A DNA stretch of 64,000 bases from Cruorifilaria tuberocauda (Eukaryota > Nematoda > Chromadorea > Rhabditida > Onchocercidae). Each line of letters opens with the position of its first letter. The stretch's first letter is position 1. A program made the position numbers and the translations under genes. The notes under the pieces were generated by a model. It searched no databases and was not told the DNA's origin. It saw only the letters and a list, made by a program, of their open reading frames with translations. The stretch is taken from the NCBI GenBank assembly GCA_013365365.1, contig JABVXU010000238.1:1-64000 (forward strand). The letters run 5' to 3'. This document shows, piece after piece, positions 16,501-33,100 of this stretch.

Positions 16501-19500
16501 AAAAAGCTAATGGAATTCGATGAATTGAAAAGTCTTTTCTCTACAATATTGTCACATGTCCAGGTAAAAAGAAGATCTGAAATTTCAAGACTTAAATCTA
16601 TCAATTAGTTCGTTTGTTTTCGATCTTCAAAATTTGTTGGGATCGCGAATTTAAAGCAAAAATGCAAAATCTGGTGAAATACGAAACAAAATGGCTGATA
16701 GTTAGGTAAAACTGTTGATGAACTAGCTTTGTGGGATACCGACACTGTCTTTAAGGAAGATCGTATCGCATCTGTCCCTTTCAGTGAAATTCAGTTAATT
16801 AAAGGGGAAGAATGAAAGAAAAGAAGATTAAGGAAGCGATCGCAGCTGGCTGATGAAAGGATGTTATCGTGTCTTTTCACCTGCATGCTCAGTAAGTACC
16901 GTTGTGAAGACAGATTTTTTTGCTAACATTCATGCACCAACATGCTTTCATCTATTTATTCCATGCACTTTTACTGCTTTTAAATATTTTCAAAATTAAA
17001 AAGTTCCATCGCTTTAACTTTTATTCTGTGTATGGAATATTATGTTGTATTGTTAGATTGTGATGTGATGTTCTTGTCTGTGCTAAAAGTTCATTGAATG
17101 CTATCACTCTTATGTAGGTGATAGTAGCAATCTTAATCGTTACAACAAACAATTCAATATCACACGAATATTTTTTTAATAATTTTTGCAAACAAATGTT
17201 GGTTATTTCATTTTTTCATCTGACCTATTATTATATACTTTTTAATTTAAAACATTGATAATATCTTTATTGATAGTAATATATTTTTTCCCACAAAGGT
17301 CAGAAAAATTATTTAAAGAAATCTCGAAGTTTGTGCAATTTGTAATGATTGTTACTATTTCAATATATTCATCATGATCACTAACTTTTCATTTGCATCA
17401 AAGGATGTTGCATGCATTGTTTCTCGATATGCAAATCTTGTATGTTGCCTTCTACTAGCACTTCCATTCTCAACGACGAAAACATAAATGAGTAAATAGA
17501 TAAATAAGAATATTCTGTGGGAAGATTAAGTTGAATTTACTATGAATTTCTGATTGATTTAGTCATCACGAATTGCATATAATAAGCGATTCATTCCAAA
17601 CTATTTTTTGTTAAAAAAGACGCCTAAACACTTTTCTTTACAATTTTACAATTTACAATTTATTCTTTACAATTTATCACTTAATTTCTCAGCCGTAAAA
17701 TAAAAAGCTTTGTTCATACTTCATAATAAGTTTATTGCTCAATTAAAAAAGGTTTTTTAATGACCCTTAGTGAGAATGTTATAAAGCTAGATGGGAAAGA
17801 TCAACAGTTGAAGTGTAATAGTTGGAAACCTCAAGAAGAAAATGCTACATTGCTGAAATAAAATTCATTGGGTGTAGCAAGCAACGATTTTATGGAAATA
17901 GATACGCCCTCTCTCTGTGCTTTCCTCTTTCGTATGTTCCTTTTTAAAATCAGACGTTAGAATTAATTGTCCCTCCCCACTAATTTTTTCAACTTTCATT
18001 AATCCTTGACACTTTCTGCTAAAATTAACCAATTTGCTCTAGGTGACTGCTGTACAGACGTGATTTCTGTCGGGAAAGTTACAGGAAGTTGGGTTTAATT
18101 GGGACTTTTGCGGTACAATCGAATCGTTCAAAGCACGTTTTATTTCTTATGCAAAGGTTATAAGATACAGCAAATAAGGACAAGATAGTCGTTTGCGATA
18201 TGATAATAGTTAATTGAAACGATTGGAAATGCGTTGCAGTAGGATCTCTTTGTTGGTCCCTGACCTCAACGATAAACATCGATTGAGGGAACTTGATAAG
18301 TTCATGATATGAGCGTATCGAAATCGGTCAACTCCACGGTGAGGAGGTTCGTTCAGGAAGCAGAATGAAAAAAGAATAAGGATAGAAAAGCATACTTAAT
18401 TCAATCCTGCCGGTATTTATACTATTTGGATGGGGCGATGTCAAAATAAAACCCAAGGATGTTTCATACATTTACAACACATTAATAGGAATAATGTAAA
18501 CAATTTGAAACTAATTAGCGACAAGAAGATGATATGTGACCTCTGGTCATACCTTGGAGGGGATGACGAAATGACAACGAATCGAAATAGAAGAAGCATA
18601 AAATCAATTTTAATTGATCATATTTAGACAAAGATTTCCCACCTATAATTTCATCATCTACAGAATTAACACTTATTTTTATGTGATTTCGGGTTTTACC
18701 GACAATTTCAGAAAGAAAATTCACTCTAACTTTTACCTGTATTTGCCAGTACCAAAACAACCCTTTTTTAAAAAAAAGTTTATAAATTTGCAGTATGGTA
18801 GTGACAGTGATTTAAAATTTTTGAAAACGATGCGAACGATGTGCAAGTCATTGATAATGCCCAAATCATCGATAATGATCTAAGACAGAGGACGAGTAAT
18901 ATTGTATGAGTTATACTTTCAACTGATCCATTTAAAGTTACTAGATATATGCCATTCCTCAGTACTTATTTTATATAAATAAATGAGTTAAATGTGAGTG
19001 ATAAAAAATTATAGTTGATGAGCCATTCTTATCCCGTACTTTTTGTAAAGTACTAATTGCTGTTTCCTTCGTCTGAAATATATCTGATTGTCTGTGCATA
19101 TTTACGCATCTCTGAAGCGAGTATTGCCGGTATATTCAAATTGATTGCCTTGGATAAAGCGAATTATCATGGAGAGGAGGGAAATTGAAATTTATTAAGC
19201 TAATAAAACTGATCAATGGGCTTGTCATATCATAAGTTCCAATTTCGAGCTAGTGGCATATACAGCTTCAATCAAAACAAACAAATATTATTGGAGAGAG
19301 ATAATATTAATTGTCTTTTGTAATCACATTTAATTGGAATCAAATTGGCGCAATATCACAGAAAGAACTGAACGATCGCTTGGGCGATTTCTCATATTGT
19401 TTGACAATAATTGCAATGGCCCTAAATCATTTAATAATTTGACATATTATCTCCTGACTGTTCCCTCTGAACAGCTGTTTGAATTAAACAAGTGATTTTG

Positions 19501-20774
19501 AAGTATGATAAGTTGCTTGCTGTTATGTTTGTAGTAAGTCAAGGATTTGGTACACGAATTAATGATTTCAAGAATTCAGATAGCTTTGCATCATTGGATT
19601 CAACATGTGCCATTTAGAGAAACAAGGAGGACAAACATCGTTCTGGAGTACAATAATGGTTTTAAAAAACACTAAAATGTGTATACACCTATAAAATCAT
19701 AGGGCATTAATGAATTAGAAGTGAAATAAAATTTATCGGAATTATCAATACGACATGAAAGCTTGATGGATCAGTAACATCGACCAAGCAAGCAATTCCT
19801 TCCAAACTCAACTTTAGTCATGTTGTTCATTGAGTATTAATGAAAAGTAGGATTGTTTGCTAATTGCGGAATAATAATTTTCTTGAAGTAAATTTAGAAT
19901 CATATGGGTTTGATTGTCGATGGTTCAGTGTTCAAAAATTTTCTTCCGCTGAGGTTTTTTTTTTCTGCATTTTCAACTCCGATTTAGATCACTGGCTAAT
20001 GGGAGCAAGTTTATGATCTTTTGATTTATCAAAATTTCGAAGAATGCTTTATATTTCGATATTGTTTGGCTGGTATCAATCATATCACGATACAGTATTT
20101 GATCAATTACTAGGAATTTCGGATAAAATAACACCGCACAAATAGCAATGATGAAATACTAGTTAATCCTGTTTTCTTAATTAATTTATTGTTCGAAATT
20201 TAAGCTTATTTAGCCTCCCCTCTCCTCGCACCTCGCATGAGCTTTATTTTTTTCATTTTATGATTTGTTTTCAAAATTAATTTTGCAATCGCAATGTTTA
20301 TTTATATTTTTGTAGTGTCAATATTTTGCACTGTTAGAGACTTGATTTGATAAAAAGTTATTTCTTTATTCCAAAATCCATCTTAACATCATATATTATC
20401 TTTAATTGTTAGATTAACAATAGCTTAAACTCAGGCAGTTTCAAGATAATTTTTACCATTGTAAGATATAATCCAAAAAAATTTATCCTGACGGAATAAT
20501 CCAAAGGCTATGTTTTCTTACTGCTTATATAATAAAATGATTCAAAATAAATAGGTCGTCAAAGACTTGACGGATGTTTGTTCAAATTTCAATTTCTTTT
20601 CATTTTTGATTGGACAGTTATAAATTTCAACTCTGCAGAATGCCGATAATCAGGGAGGTGACGGTAGGAGTGAGTACTAGTGGGCATACCTCTTATGATA
20701 TAAAGGACAAGTATCATTTCACTTTTATTCATTTGGGGATATTACTTATATAATTTTCATAAAAGCAAATGGAG
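13542..20774. other. Long gene-poor region upstream of the collagen gene
   Basis: More than 7 kb of AT-rich sequence with only short chance ORFs (for example 14218-14475 -, 14948-15142 +, 18079-18279 -). A low-complexity patch of repeated TTTACAATTTA units lies near 17640-17680. It includes the promoter side of the collagen gene. I see no tRNA, CRISPR array or transposon, and no conserved protein in any frame. Very short exons could be missed. Confidence 0.4.
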
Positions 20775-22031
20775 TTGTAAATATCGTCACAGATAACAAT
20801 GCAGTGTGCTCAGCATGCAGTGATGGTCATGCTAAGGTACATTATGGTATTTTGGTTTTTTGCCGATGCAAAGGATTCTTTCGACGAACGCTCACTAGAA
20901 AATATTGATTTGTCTGCAGAATCGTAAGTAACTGCACTGTTGATAAATGTGAATTATTCACATTTCTTAACTTACGGTCAGAAAAAAAAATATAGTGGTG
21001 TGGGACAAGGATAAGAAATTGTAAATGTAGATATGGGATTTTTAATATTAAATGTTGTTATCCGAAAGCATTAGTTTTGCATTTAGTTTTCAACAATTTT
21101 AGAAATTATATAGCAAGAATGCTTCTAACGGTTATAGAAGAAAATACGGCAAAATCGATTTTTTTTCTATATTTTGTTCATTAGGTACTGTATTCACAAA
21201 TCATAGAAATCGTTAAACTTGAGTGTTCTATATAGTAAACTTGAATATTCTTATTTCGCATAAGATGGCATAAATTAATTATGTAAGATCGTTTAAGTGA
21301 ACTATCTGACGATCTAATGAATAGAACGCTAAACGAATTGGTAAACTCGTTGAGGAAGCTAAAATTGAAGAAGGAGAGGTTGTTCCACTCAAAGCAGTTA
21401 TAATTTTAAATCCAAATATATATTTTTTTTTGATATAATTTATTTCACAATACGACATTACTATTCCTGGTTCAGTTTTCGATATTTTAATGACACAAAA
21501 GACTTACAGATTCGAAAGGTTTGTCAGCAGTTGCTGAACAAGCTGTGTCCGATCTTTGGGATCGTGTCCAAGAAGTATTCGAGGTTCAAAAAGTTGAATC
21601 CTACCTGTACTGTCACTGCACGATTTGGCAATCTCCTTTTATTACTACCTTAAGTTACGGTACAAATATTGGCTTCACGAGGTTTTTTTTTCTATTTTCT
21701 CTTATCGTCATTGAATCAAATAGGAAACAGGTGTATTTCAGCTTTTTTTTTCTTTGCAAACTTTTTTGAGAATGATCCTGTTTTGAGAAGATTGGAACTC
21801 GAGCCTCAGACATTATCTGAGACAATGAATGAGAATTTGCAATTCGTACAAGTCCTAACTAGAAATCAGAAAGACGATAACTTACTCAATCGAATGTTTG
21901 CATACATGTATAGCAAGCTAGATGACTCGGCCATCTTAACATCCTCACCACCGACACTTAAAAATCCGGCCGAAATAACATCAAAAGTTACAGTAACTGA
22001 AATAAACTATACAACGAATGCATCGGAATGA
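20775..22031 (+). pseudogene. Degenerate nuclear hormone receptor (DNA-binding and ligand-binding domain remnants)
   Basis: The DNA-binding domain is visible from about 20796: VCSACSDGHAKVHYG, then CKGFFRRTLTRKY, an in-frame TGA at 20906-20908, then VCRIVSNCTVDK in the same frame. One zinc ligand position before CKGFF reads F instead of Cys. Ligand-binding pieces follow: NELVNSLRKLK (about 21330), then, one base out of frame, VVPLKAVIILNPN (to about 21417) with no GT donor after it. DSKGLSAVAEQAVSDLWDR starts at 21509 after TTACAG, and ARFGNLLLLLP with a stop at 21651-21653 lies in another frame. The last open frame (about 21760-22031) contains DPVLRRLELEP and is probably the receptor C terminus. 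The order matches a NR2/HNF4-like receptor, with the middle of the ligand domain missing. The stop, frameshifts and lost donor argue for a pseudogene. Confidence 0.75.
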
Positions 22032-24218
22032 TAAGTACTACACATATTTGTTTGTCCCAGATGCAATCTCATCACATCTATCAAAAAGAATAAATGAGAA
22101 TATAGTAAATAAAAGAAATTTTAGAATGAATTCGAGTACATAAACCTATCCGGATGACAGTCTTAAAGGATCATTATCGAGTAACAGCGTATGCAAATCC
22201 CTTACTCCTTCTACCCATGTAAAATATTTCTTCACATTATTTCACTATATAGTAAAAACTCTCTAATATAGTAAGAGAATAACTGCGCTGAGCTTATATA
22301 TCTTATTCTATAATCCGTTTTATCATGTGGCATAGGTTAGAACGGAATAATCTATGGAAGACTTAATTGGATGCGACAATTAAGAATTCTATACAATACA
22401 GTTGAGAAAAATACGGTCTCTTGAAAGTTGCTGCTATTTGAATGTAGCTACATTTTTTCTCTTTAAAATAAAATTCCTATCATTTTTTATCACACCAGAC
22501 GAGTGAAATTCCTCTGACCAACAAAAATTGTAGATCAGTTCTGGTTCACTTCATTATTTTTTGGATGATAACATATCATAATTTGCTTTGGATTACAGTG
22601 AAATTCATAATGACTGTGCTGATTTATTCTTCCTAATGGACGACATCAAATGATCATGGATAACCATAATTCACTAGCATACAGTGCACTTGCTAATCCT
22701 ACAGCATCCTTCCAATACCTTTATTATCATGCTGACATTTATCCCAAATTCTATTAACTATAACATGTTATCTACCCAGATAAATTTGTATTTTGAGCCA
22801 TTACAACTTCAATCATATCATCACTATTACGGCCAATTTTTTCAAACTTTCAAACACATGATTCTGCTAGCTAAGAGCCATGCAACTATTAACCATGGAA
22901 ACGTGAAAGGAGCTTTCAATTTGTCAATCCTTCCGGTGTTCAGAGCCGATGAGTTTTCCATTAAACCGCAAGCATCACTCTCCCCATCAATCTCTTTCAA
23001 TTTCAGCTTTACAACCATTCCATTCCAACTAAGAAATGTTCGTATGTTTCTCATTTCTCAGAAATGTCTTTTAGTTTGTTATGAATTTAGTATAGTAGAT
23101 CACAAGGACACTGCATTCTCGCAGTGGACGCGGAGTTGTCATTCCAATGCTATCCTCTCTCCCCATACCCAAAACTTTTCACTCTTTAATTAATCTTGAG
23201 AATCTCTCTCCTCATTCTTCATATTATATTTTATAATTTTAGCCAGCTGAATTTCAAGTCCCAGTGTTATATAATCAATTAACCAGACTAATTTTTCAAT
23301 TTGTATTATTAGTGATAGCTTTTCATAAATGAACACTGTGTCCTTAAGTAACTTCTATTGTAAGGTAGCTGAGTTAAACAGCACTTATTTCTTGCATTAT
23401 ATTACCATAATCTTCATGAATGCCTAATCTGAAAATATATTTTAACTGAACAATATAAATAAGGTTGTCCTAATATTAATGTAGGGGACTTTTTCTATGT
23501 CATATTATGACAGCCATTCCTCAGAAAACTAGATTATTCTCCAAAAAAAGTGAACACGTATTAAAAATGAAGAATGTTCTCCAAGATCTCATAGTTCGCT
23601 TAATACCATTAACTGAGCTCTGTTTGAATTCGATTCTGTTAGCTCTTGTCGCAACTCTAGTTATTTTTAATGAAGATTTTAACTGTGCTTTGATAATATT
23701 TAAATCTTTTTGTTTGTTTGCCTGATACACAAAGAGAACTTTTAAAAAATACCACTTAGTATGAACGTCCATTCAAAAATTCATGACATTCTCAAATTGA
23801 AACAACATAAATCAACTTTACAAAATAAAAGCATCTATTATCACAATTCGGTATCAAAGGAAGTTGAAATTCAATTGCCAACTAAAACTATAGAGTTCTA
23901 GAAATTCAACACTGTGTCAAACTTAAAAAGTTAACAACCCAAGCGAATCTTATTTTAATCATTTGGAAGAATACTTAGATTCAAAACGATCCTTCGGATA
24001 GAGAAATAAAATTAGTACTATTTGTGGACATTTATAAAATTCAAGCCAACTAATTGTAAAACAATCATAACTCCTGAATATCTACTGATTGTGACGAAAT
24101 CCAATTTTTCCATCAACAACCACTGCTCATTTGGACCCTTAGAAAATCTAGATTTTGATGTGAAAAAAAGCGATTATCTTTAGATTAAAACAACCAATAC
24201 TTGCCTGTTATTACAAAT
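22032..24218. other. Intergenic region with one unexplained ORF
   Basis: AT-rich spacer between the receptor relic and the proteasome gene. A 170-codon open frame at 22684-23193 (+, GTG at its left end) is long for this composition, but its translation has no recognisable domain and no splice partners. The ORF at 23507-23725 encodes a mildly hydrophobic stretch and is probably chance. Confidence 0.4.
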
Positions 24219-27087
<2,869 letters not shown>

Positions 27088-27089
27088 AG
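27088..27089 (+). promoter_or_regulatory. Possible trans-splice acceptor of the RCC1-repeat gene
   Basis: ACTATTATAG ends at 27089, twelve bases before the ATG at 27102. The frame upstream of this ATG is closed by a TAG that includes this acceptor. A spliced-leader site is the simplest reading; an untranslated upstream exon is the alternative. Confidence 0.4.
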
Positions 27090-27101
27090 GCATTCAATGT
27101 T

Positions 27102-30100
27102 ATGTCTTACAAGTGGAAAAAGGAAGACTGGGGATATGAATTGGGTGAAAATGAACGAATTATTGACTGGTCATTCTTAGCCGAATTAAATTTCACGCTA
27201 GCTGCTGTACTGACTTCTAAAGGTAAGGTAATTGTCATTTTAAATTCCTGATTGGCGAGTGAGATTTGTAAGAGTTATTGGATGATAATACTTCACTTAA
27301 AAATACATTGAGCAGTCGTTATTGACTGAGGCTATGCTTATAAGAAGCGAGTATTGTCAGTATTTTTAAACTCGAAATTTGCTTTGTGAAATTCAGTAAT
27401 CTTAGTAAGAAGTGAAACCATGTTTCTTCTTTAATTGTTTCAAGACAAGGGAGCTAAGATATTTTTGGAAATAACAAAATGTAATTTTTTTTTGTTAGAT
27501 ATGCTTTTGTTGCATATCACTTTCTTTAGGTGGAGTTCTGATTTATTCTAACGTTGGAAGCAGTGGCGTCAGACTCTGTGTTACTCATTTACAGAAACTT
27601 GCTCCAGCTATGCACGAGGCTGCTGCCGTATGCGTTCTTCCTGATGCTAGTGGTTTAGCATTTATTCTTTTAAATGGAAGTGTTTTGCTAATACCATTGC
27701 GGCGTATTCTTGTAAGTTTTTGTTTTTCTGATAAACTTGGAAATGAATGTTGGAAGTTGTGTTGATCTTATTTGTATAGATAGTGATTTCAAAGCTTTCC
27801 ATAATTTCATTTCATATCTTTGAGGACGTGCCGTGGGGTAGATGTGATATTCTGACCAATGATTCCATTTCAATTTTGGAAGTTGATGGTGTGGAGGAGG
27901 GATGCCTTTGTACACCAACATCTGCTCTCTGTTACACTGGCCATCATTCAAATCGTCCTTACTTAATATATGCTAATAAGGTATCACGGTTATATTTTTC
28001 CGAAAGTCATCTCCACAGTACAGTGGTTGGTTTTATGTCTGTTTTTTTTATAGGCTGGGCAACTATTCATTATTGATTTAACCATGATGGTAGTTTCGGT
28101 AATGTTAAGAGCACCAGAAAGCATTCACAGTATTTCTTTGTATACAAACAAGGACGATGTTCATTTACTGGTTTGTTTTTGAATAATTGAAATTTTTGAG
28201 TAGTAAGATGTGAGATAGATTTTTTCACCTGAGGGGATCACGGTCACATTGACAGTAGTTTGTTTTTCTTCAACCTTTGAAACTTACTCCAGGTAAGCGG
28301 TTTCACTAGTGAACAATGGATATTGCCATTGGAAACTGATGGACGCGGCTTACGTGAAACGTTAGGTCAGGTTATACCGTGGGATTTAAGAGAACAATAT
28401 CACAGAACATCTCAAATCAGTGTTTCCTTTGATGGTAATCTTGCTGTACTTAGCACTGAAAATTGTGTTGTCAAGGTAAGCCGTAGCTAAATTTTCCAAA
28501 ATTTTTTAGTATTATCAAGCGCTTTGCTGTATAACCTCATATAATATATGATAATATTATTCGAACAAAACTATCTACAATTTTATTAAGTTCTACGACG
28601 ATACCGATATGAAAATAGCGAAAAATTCTGTTTCTGTACCTGAAAACACGTGGCAAGTGCATGTTCTTCCACATGCCATATTTGCTGTTACTGATCAGGC
28701 TTCTGGTACTGGAGTTTCAGTCCAGTTCGGTGTGAGTTTCCAGTTATTGTATTAATTTATAGCTTCACATCTGAATAGTCCCACAATGTTACGTTAAGTT
28801 CAAAAGGCATATTAACCATACAACAGAAGCAAAATGCAGTGTGCTTTCTCAATTTATATTATTCAGTTTTCAAATAAATATTTTACTGTATGACTTTTTA
28901 GTTTGGAACACTGTTTTAGGGTTTGTTTAGTGCTGCAAAGATTTTTTACGAAAAAATCCTTGATTTTCCAAATGAGAAAATATTGGGTTTTATACCGATT
29001 CTATGCGAGAATATTCTGCCTTCATGTTTGCTTGTGACGGAATATGACGTTATCGTTTTATCTCCGAACAAGTTATTTCTTTGCTGTTATATCTTCCATC
29101 CATAATTTGTATATAATCAGTTTATGAACTTTCTGATTATAAATTTGTTGTTACAATACCACAGAGCTTTTATGGAAATGATGATGGAAGTTTAGGCCTT
29201 TACGCGAGGTTCTGGTTGATTACATCGCGAAATTCGATTACAACTATAATACTTGCACGTTGGTTGCTGAAACATTAAGAATAAGTACGGCAGATCTAGT
29301 TCAAAATGTCCTTGACGACACTTTCCCTATTGTTCAAAATTCTGTAGATCGAGAAATCATTCTGGATAAACTAATTCATCTTGCACTTGATTCATCTGTA
29401 AGTTCCTTATAATGCATCTCTGCGGTTTTTTATTTTGAGTTTGTTGGAAAGTGGTGTTTGTTTCAGATCATTTTTTGAATGCGATTTGTAATTTTTTTTT
29501 AACTTAGTAGTATCCATTATTCGTAAGTGTAGTCTTGCTGATATCTGGTAACATTCGTATCTCTATTGACTTATTGCTCTGAAGCCTACGACTAGCCGGA
29601 TTCATTGCATGTGTTTTTGAATCTGTCGATAATACTTGCTAAATAGTGAGTAGTAGAATATCAAATATATAAATTGGAACACAGGTTTTTCGGTTAGCGA
29701 GTTATTTTCCAAGATATTTTACTTGCTTTTTCAGATGGATCTTATCACTTTAATACAGTGGTGCACAGAGAATAATTCTGAACATGTTCTTGTGGAAGTG
29801 GTGAGAGACATATGTGCAGGTGATCCAAATGAAGAAGGCAGACATCACATGATCAACCTGTGTATGGCTCGTTATAAAGTCTGCCCTCAGGATAGAGATA
29901 AGATTGAAACCATTTTAAAGTAAGCTCTTTGTTTTTGAAACCATAATATTCTTATTTTCTTGCATTATACAAGTCTCAAATTTCTTTGAATTGTTATTCA
30001 TAATAAGGATAGAGACTGTTGATCTTCGTTATCTTTTATAAATTTTTTGGAATAGCAAATTCTAGCGAATTTTTGGTGCGACATCCAGATGTTCACGTTG

Positions 30101-33100
30101 GCATGGAGCAGTTGCTTGAAGCGGATTTTTGGACCGCTGTTGCTATAATTGTTGATAATTCGTTAGATAAAGCTGAGGCTGTGGGAAGATATTTAGCTAA
30201 GACCGAAAAGAATTGGCCAGCTGTCCATAGTTCATTTATTGTGAAAATTTTGTCATCTTTATGTTGGAAATCATACGACAAAAAGGATGGCGAAATACTT
30301 TTGCACCGCATGACGGAATTTGTACCTCACCTCAGATCTGTACCACATTTCACCACTTTTGCTAAGATTGGTTTCGAACAGGTGACAAGGTTTGCAGTTT
30401 TCCGTTATTGTTGATTTTTCTGTGTGATTATAAAATTCTGTTTTTCTTTCTGATAAGTTAAATAGTTTGATGTGGGACTAGCAAAGTCATATCTCTCTTG
30501 CAGTTACTCACATAATGCAGCTGTTCTATACGTGTTATCCTCATTGCATTTGATGTACGCAGCATACAACATTGTAAGTCTTTTAAGTTTTTAGTACAAA
30601 AAAAGTGTTGCATATTTTATTAATGACTTTATGTTTCCTAAATGCTCTTCAAGAGATTTTTGTTCATTGGAAATTCGTTTTGTATTAAATGATTTGTTGT
30701 TGCAGATAAGTGAAAGCTTAATATGTCAGTAAGTTGATTTTTTTAATTCATAAAATATTGAAATATGAAAAGTTATGCGTGACAGAGAAATTAATGAATT
30801 GAGTGTAATTGATTAGCAACATTAACAGCAGACGATAACTAAGGTTTATATTGCAGTGTCTTCGTTCTGCAACGAATAACATTATCTCAAGTGGATCGAA
30901 CTTTACTGCCGTAGTGACTTCTGAAGAAGGTCTTGGTTATTGGGGAGAATTTTCCCCAGGACCATTGAAATCGAAAGAATGTAAAAAACCTCGTGAGCAA
31001 CATGTATCTCGTTTATGCATGCTGGATATACCCTTTAGAATTTGTAGCGTTTCTTGCGGCACTGAACATCTGCTTTGCTTAACTACATATGGGAAAGTCT
31101 ATGCGTTTGGTCGAAATAGGTTTGCTATATTGACAGTTAAATTTTATGGATCGTTTAAAGAATAAAATTTTCCCTTTAACTTGCAAATTTGTTTTGATGA
31201 CTGAATCCATTTATTGTTTGTGATATGCTTAATTTTATAATATACTTTTGTTGGTTATAACGAAATCTCTTAATTTATAGATTTGGCCAATGTGGTGTTG
31301 GTCATACGTATGAGGTTACAGTCGCAACGGAAATTTTTAATAATTATGGAAGCGCCAGCACAATATGTGCTGGACATTACCATTCTGCTCTAATCAATGA
31401 AAAGGGATATGCTTTTACTTGGGGTTGGTCGTTTCATGGACAGCTGGGAATTAATACTCGTTCCTCATTTGCAGACGAACTTGTTCCAAATCTAGTACAG
31501 TCTTTGAAGTAAGTATTGTTCTGAAGATCTCTGTACTTGTTGTTCTAATTAAAGATGAGGAATTTTCATATGATGTTCGTATGGTGTTATAAAATTGCCT
31601 GTTTCAATTTAGAGACTTATGCCTTGAACGGTTGTTTTCGTTTTCAGTTAAATTTGAAAGAAATGAGAAAACTGGCAAAATTAAGGAATTTTTGTTTAAA
31701 AGTGTTACAGAAAACTTATTTCAGTGGACGAGTTATTTCAGTTGCTTGTGGATATGCACATACGTTGTTTTTGATGGAATCAGGCGTTATCTATTCTTGC
31801 GGTAACGGGACATATGGACAGCTGGGTAGTGGTGTTGAAATAAAAAAGCGTTTTGAGCCTGAAGCAGTTCTTGTGCCTGATAAAGTTGTAATGATTGCTT
31901 CGAAGTATTTTCACTGTTTAGCTGTATCCGAAGGGCAGAAAATTTATTGCTGGGGTGCTAATCCACAAGCACTAAAGATGAAGATGTTTGTCAAAAGAAG
32001 ATTGCGTTCAGAAGCGGATAAGAGCACTTCAACTACTGGAAAGAAAAATGACAAATTGGCAATAAATAATGACTATTTAATGGTCACTGAAATACAACAC
32101 ATGGTTCGCCTTCTTTATTGTTTTTTTTAAAATGAATTATAGGTTCAGAATGTAATTGAGAATTAATTTTGCATAATTGCAGGTGCAAGGAAAAATAATA
32201 CACATTGACGCAGGTTATAATCATTCAGCTCTTATAAACGAATATAAAAATCTATACACATGGGGTAAAAATTTGGATATGCAACTGGGTCATGGTAACA
32301 AAAAAGAGCAAGAAGAACCTCATCAGGTGTTTGAACCAGCAGATGTAGCTTGGGACTTTGTTTCATGCGGTATGCAAAAATTTGTTTTCTGTATCTTACA
32401 TTATTATTACTAAGATAATTCTCAAGTTTATACGCATTGAAAAGAAAGATTTTTTGTAGGATACGATTTCACTACTGCAGTAACGTCTAAAGGTACTGTT
32501 TACGTATGGGGGAGAAATTATAAAGGTCATTTGGGTATTGAATCAGGTGTTTGTCCATCAGTTAGTCGTAAAATTGTATTCAAAACAACGAAAGGTCCTT
32601 CGAAAACAATTGAAGTTGCTGGTGATAATCCTTGCATACCACGACCGACAAAGTTTCCATCTTTGGTTGCATTTGCGCTCACAGGTTTTTTAATTCTATT
32701 AGTTTTCTTGCTTCAGTAGCTCTTTTATCATATCAAAGAAAGCATTTTTAGGGTTTATCGAAATTTAAGATAATCTATCAATTTTCAGAAGTTTGTTTCG
32801 ACGAAGTAAGAAAACGCAGTTTCATCGATTTTGTGAAAAAAATGGACTCGAATACGATTTCAAATATTTCTTCTGAACTTCTTAGAAATCCAGTGTATTG
32901 TCTTCCTGCTGTATATGTGCATTTATTGGCCGGCGATCTCATTCATGCTGTTGAATTTCTTGTGCAAATTCCGTCAAAAGAAATAGAAGAAATAGCTGAT
33001 AATAATAATGAACAGGGAGGAAGCGAATTATTTGCGTTTATTGATGTTGTATGGGATTTGATGTGCAAACACCCGGATTTCACGATTCAAACCAAAGCTG

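Noticed and set aside
30715..30737. Possible 23-nt micro-exon in the RCC1-repeat gene
   Set aside because: It has splice-like ends but breaks the phase; joining 30573 directly to 30857 keeps the frame.
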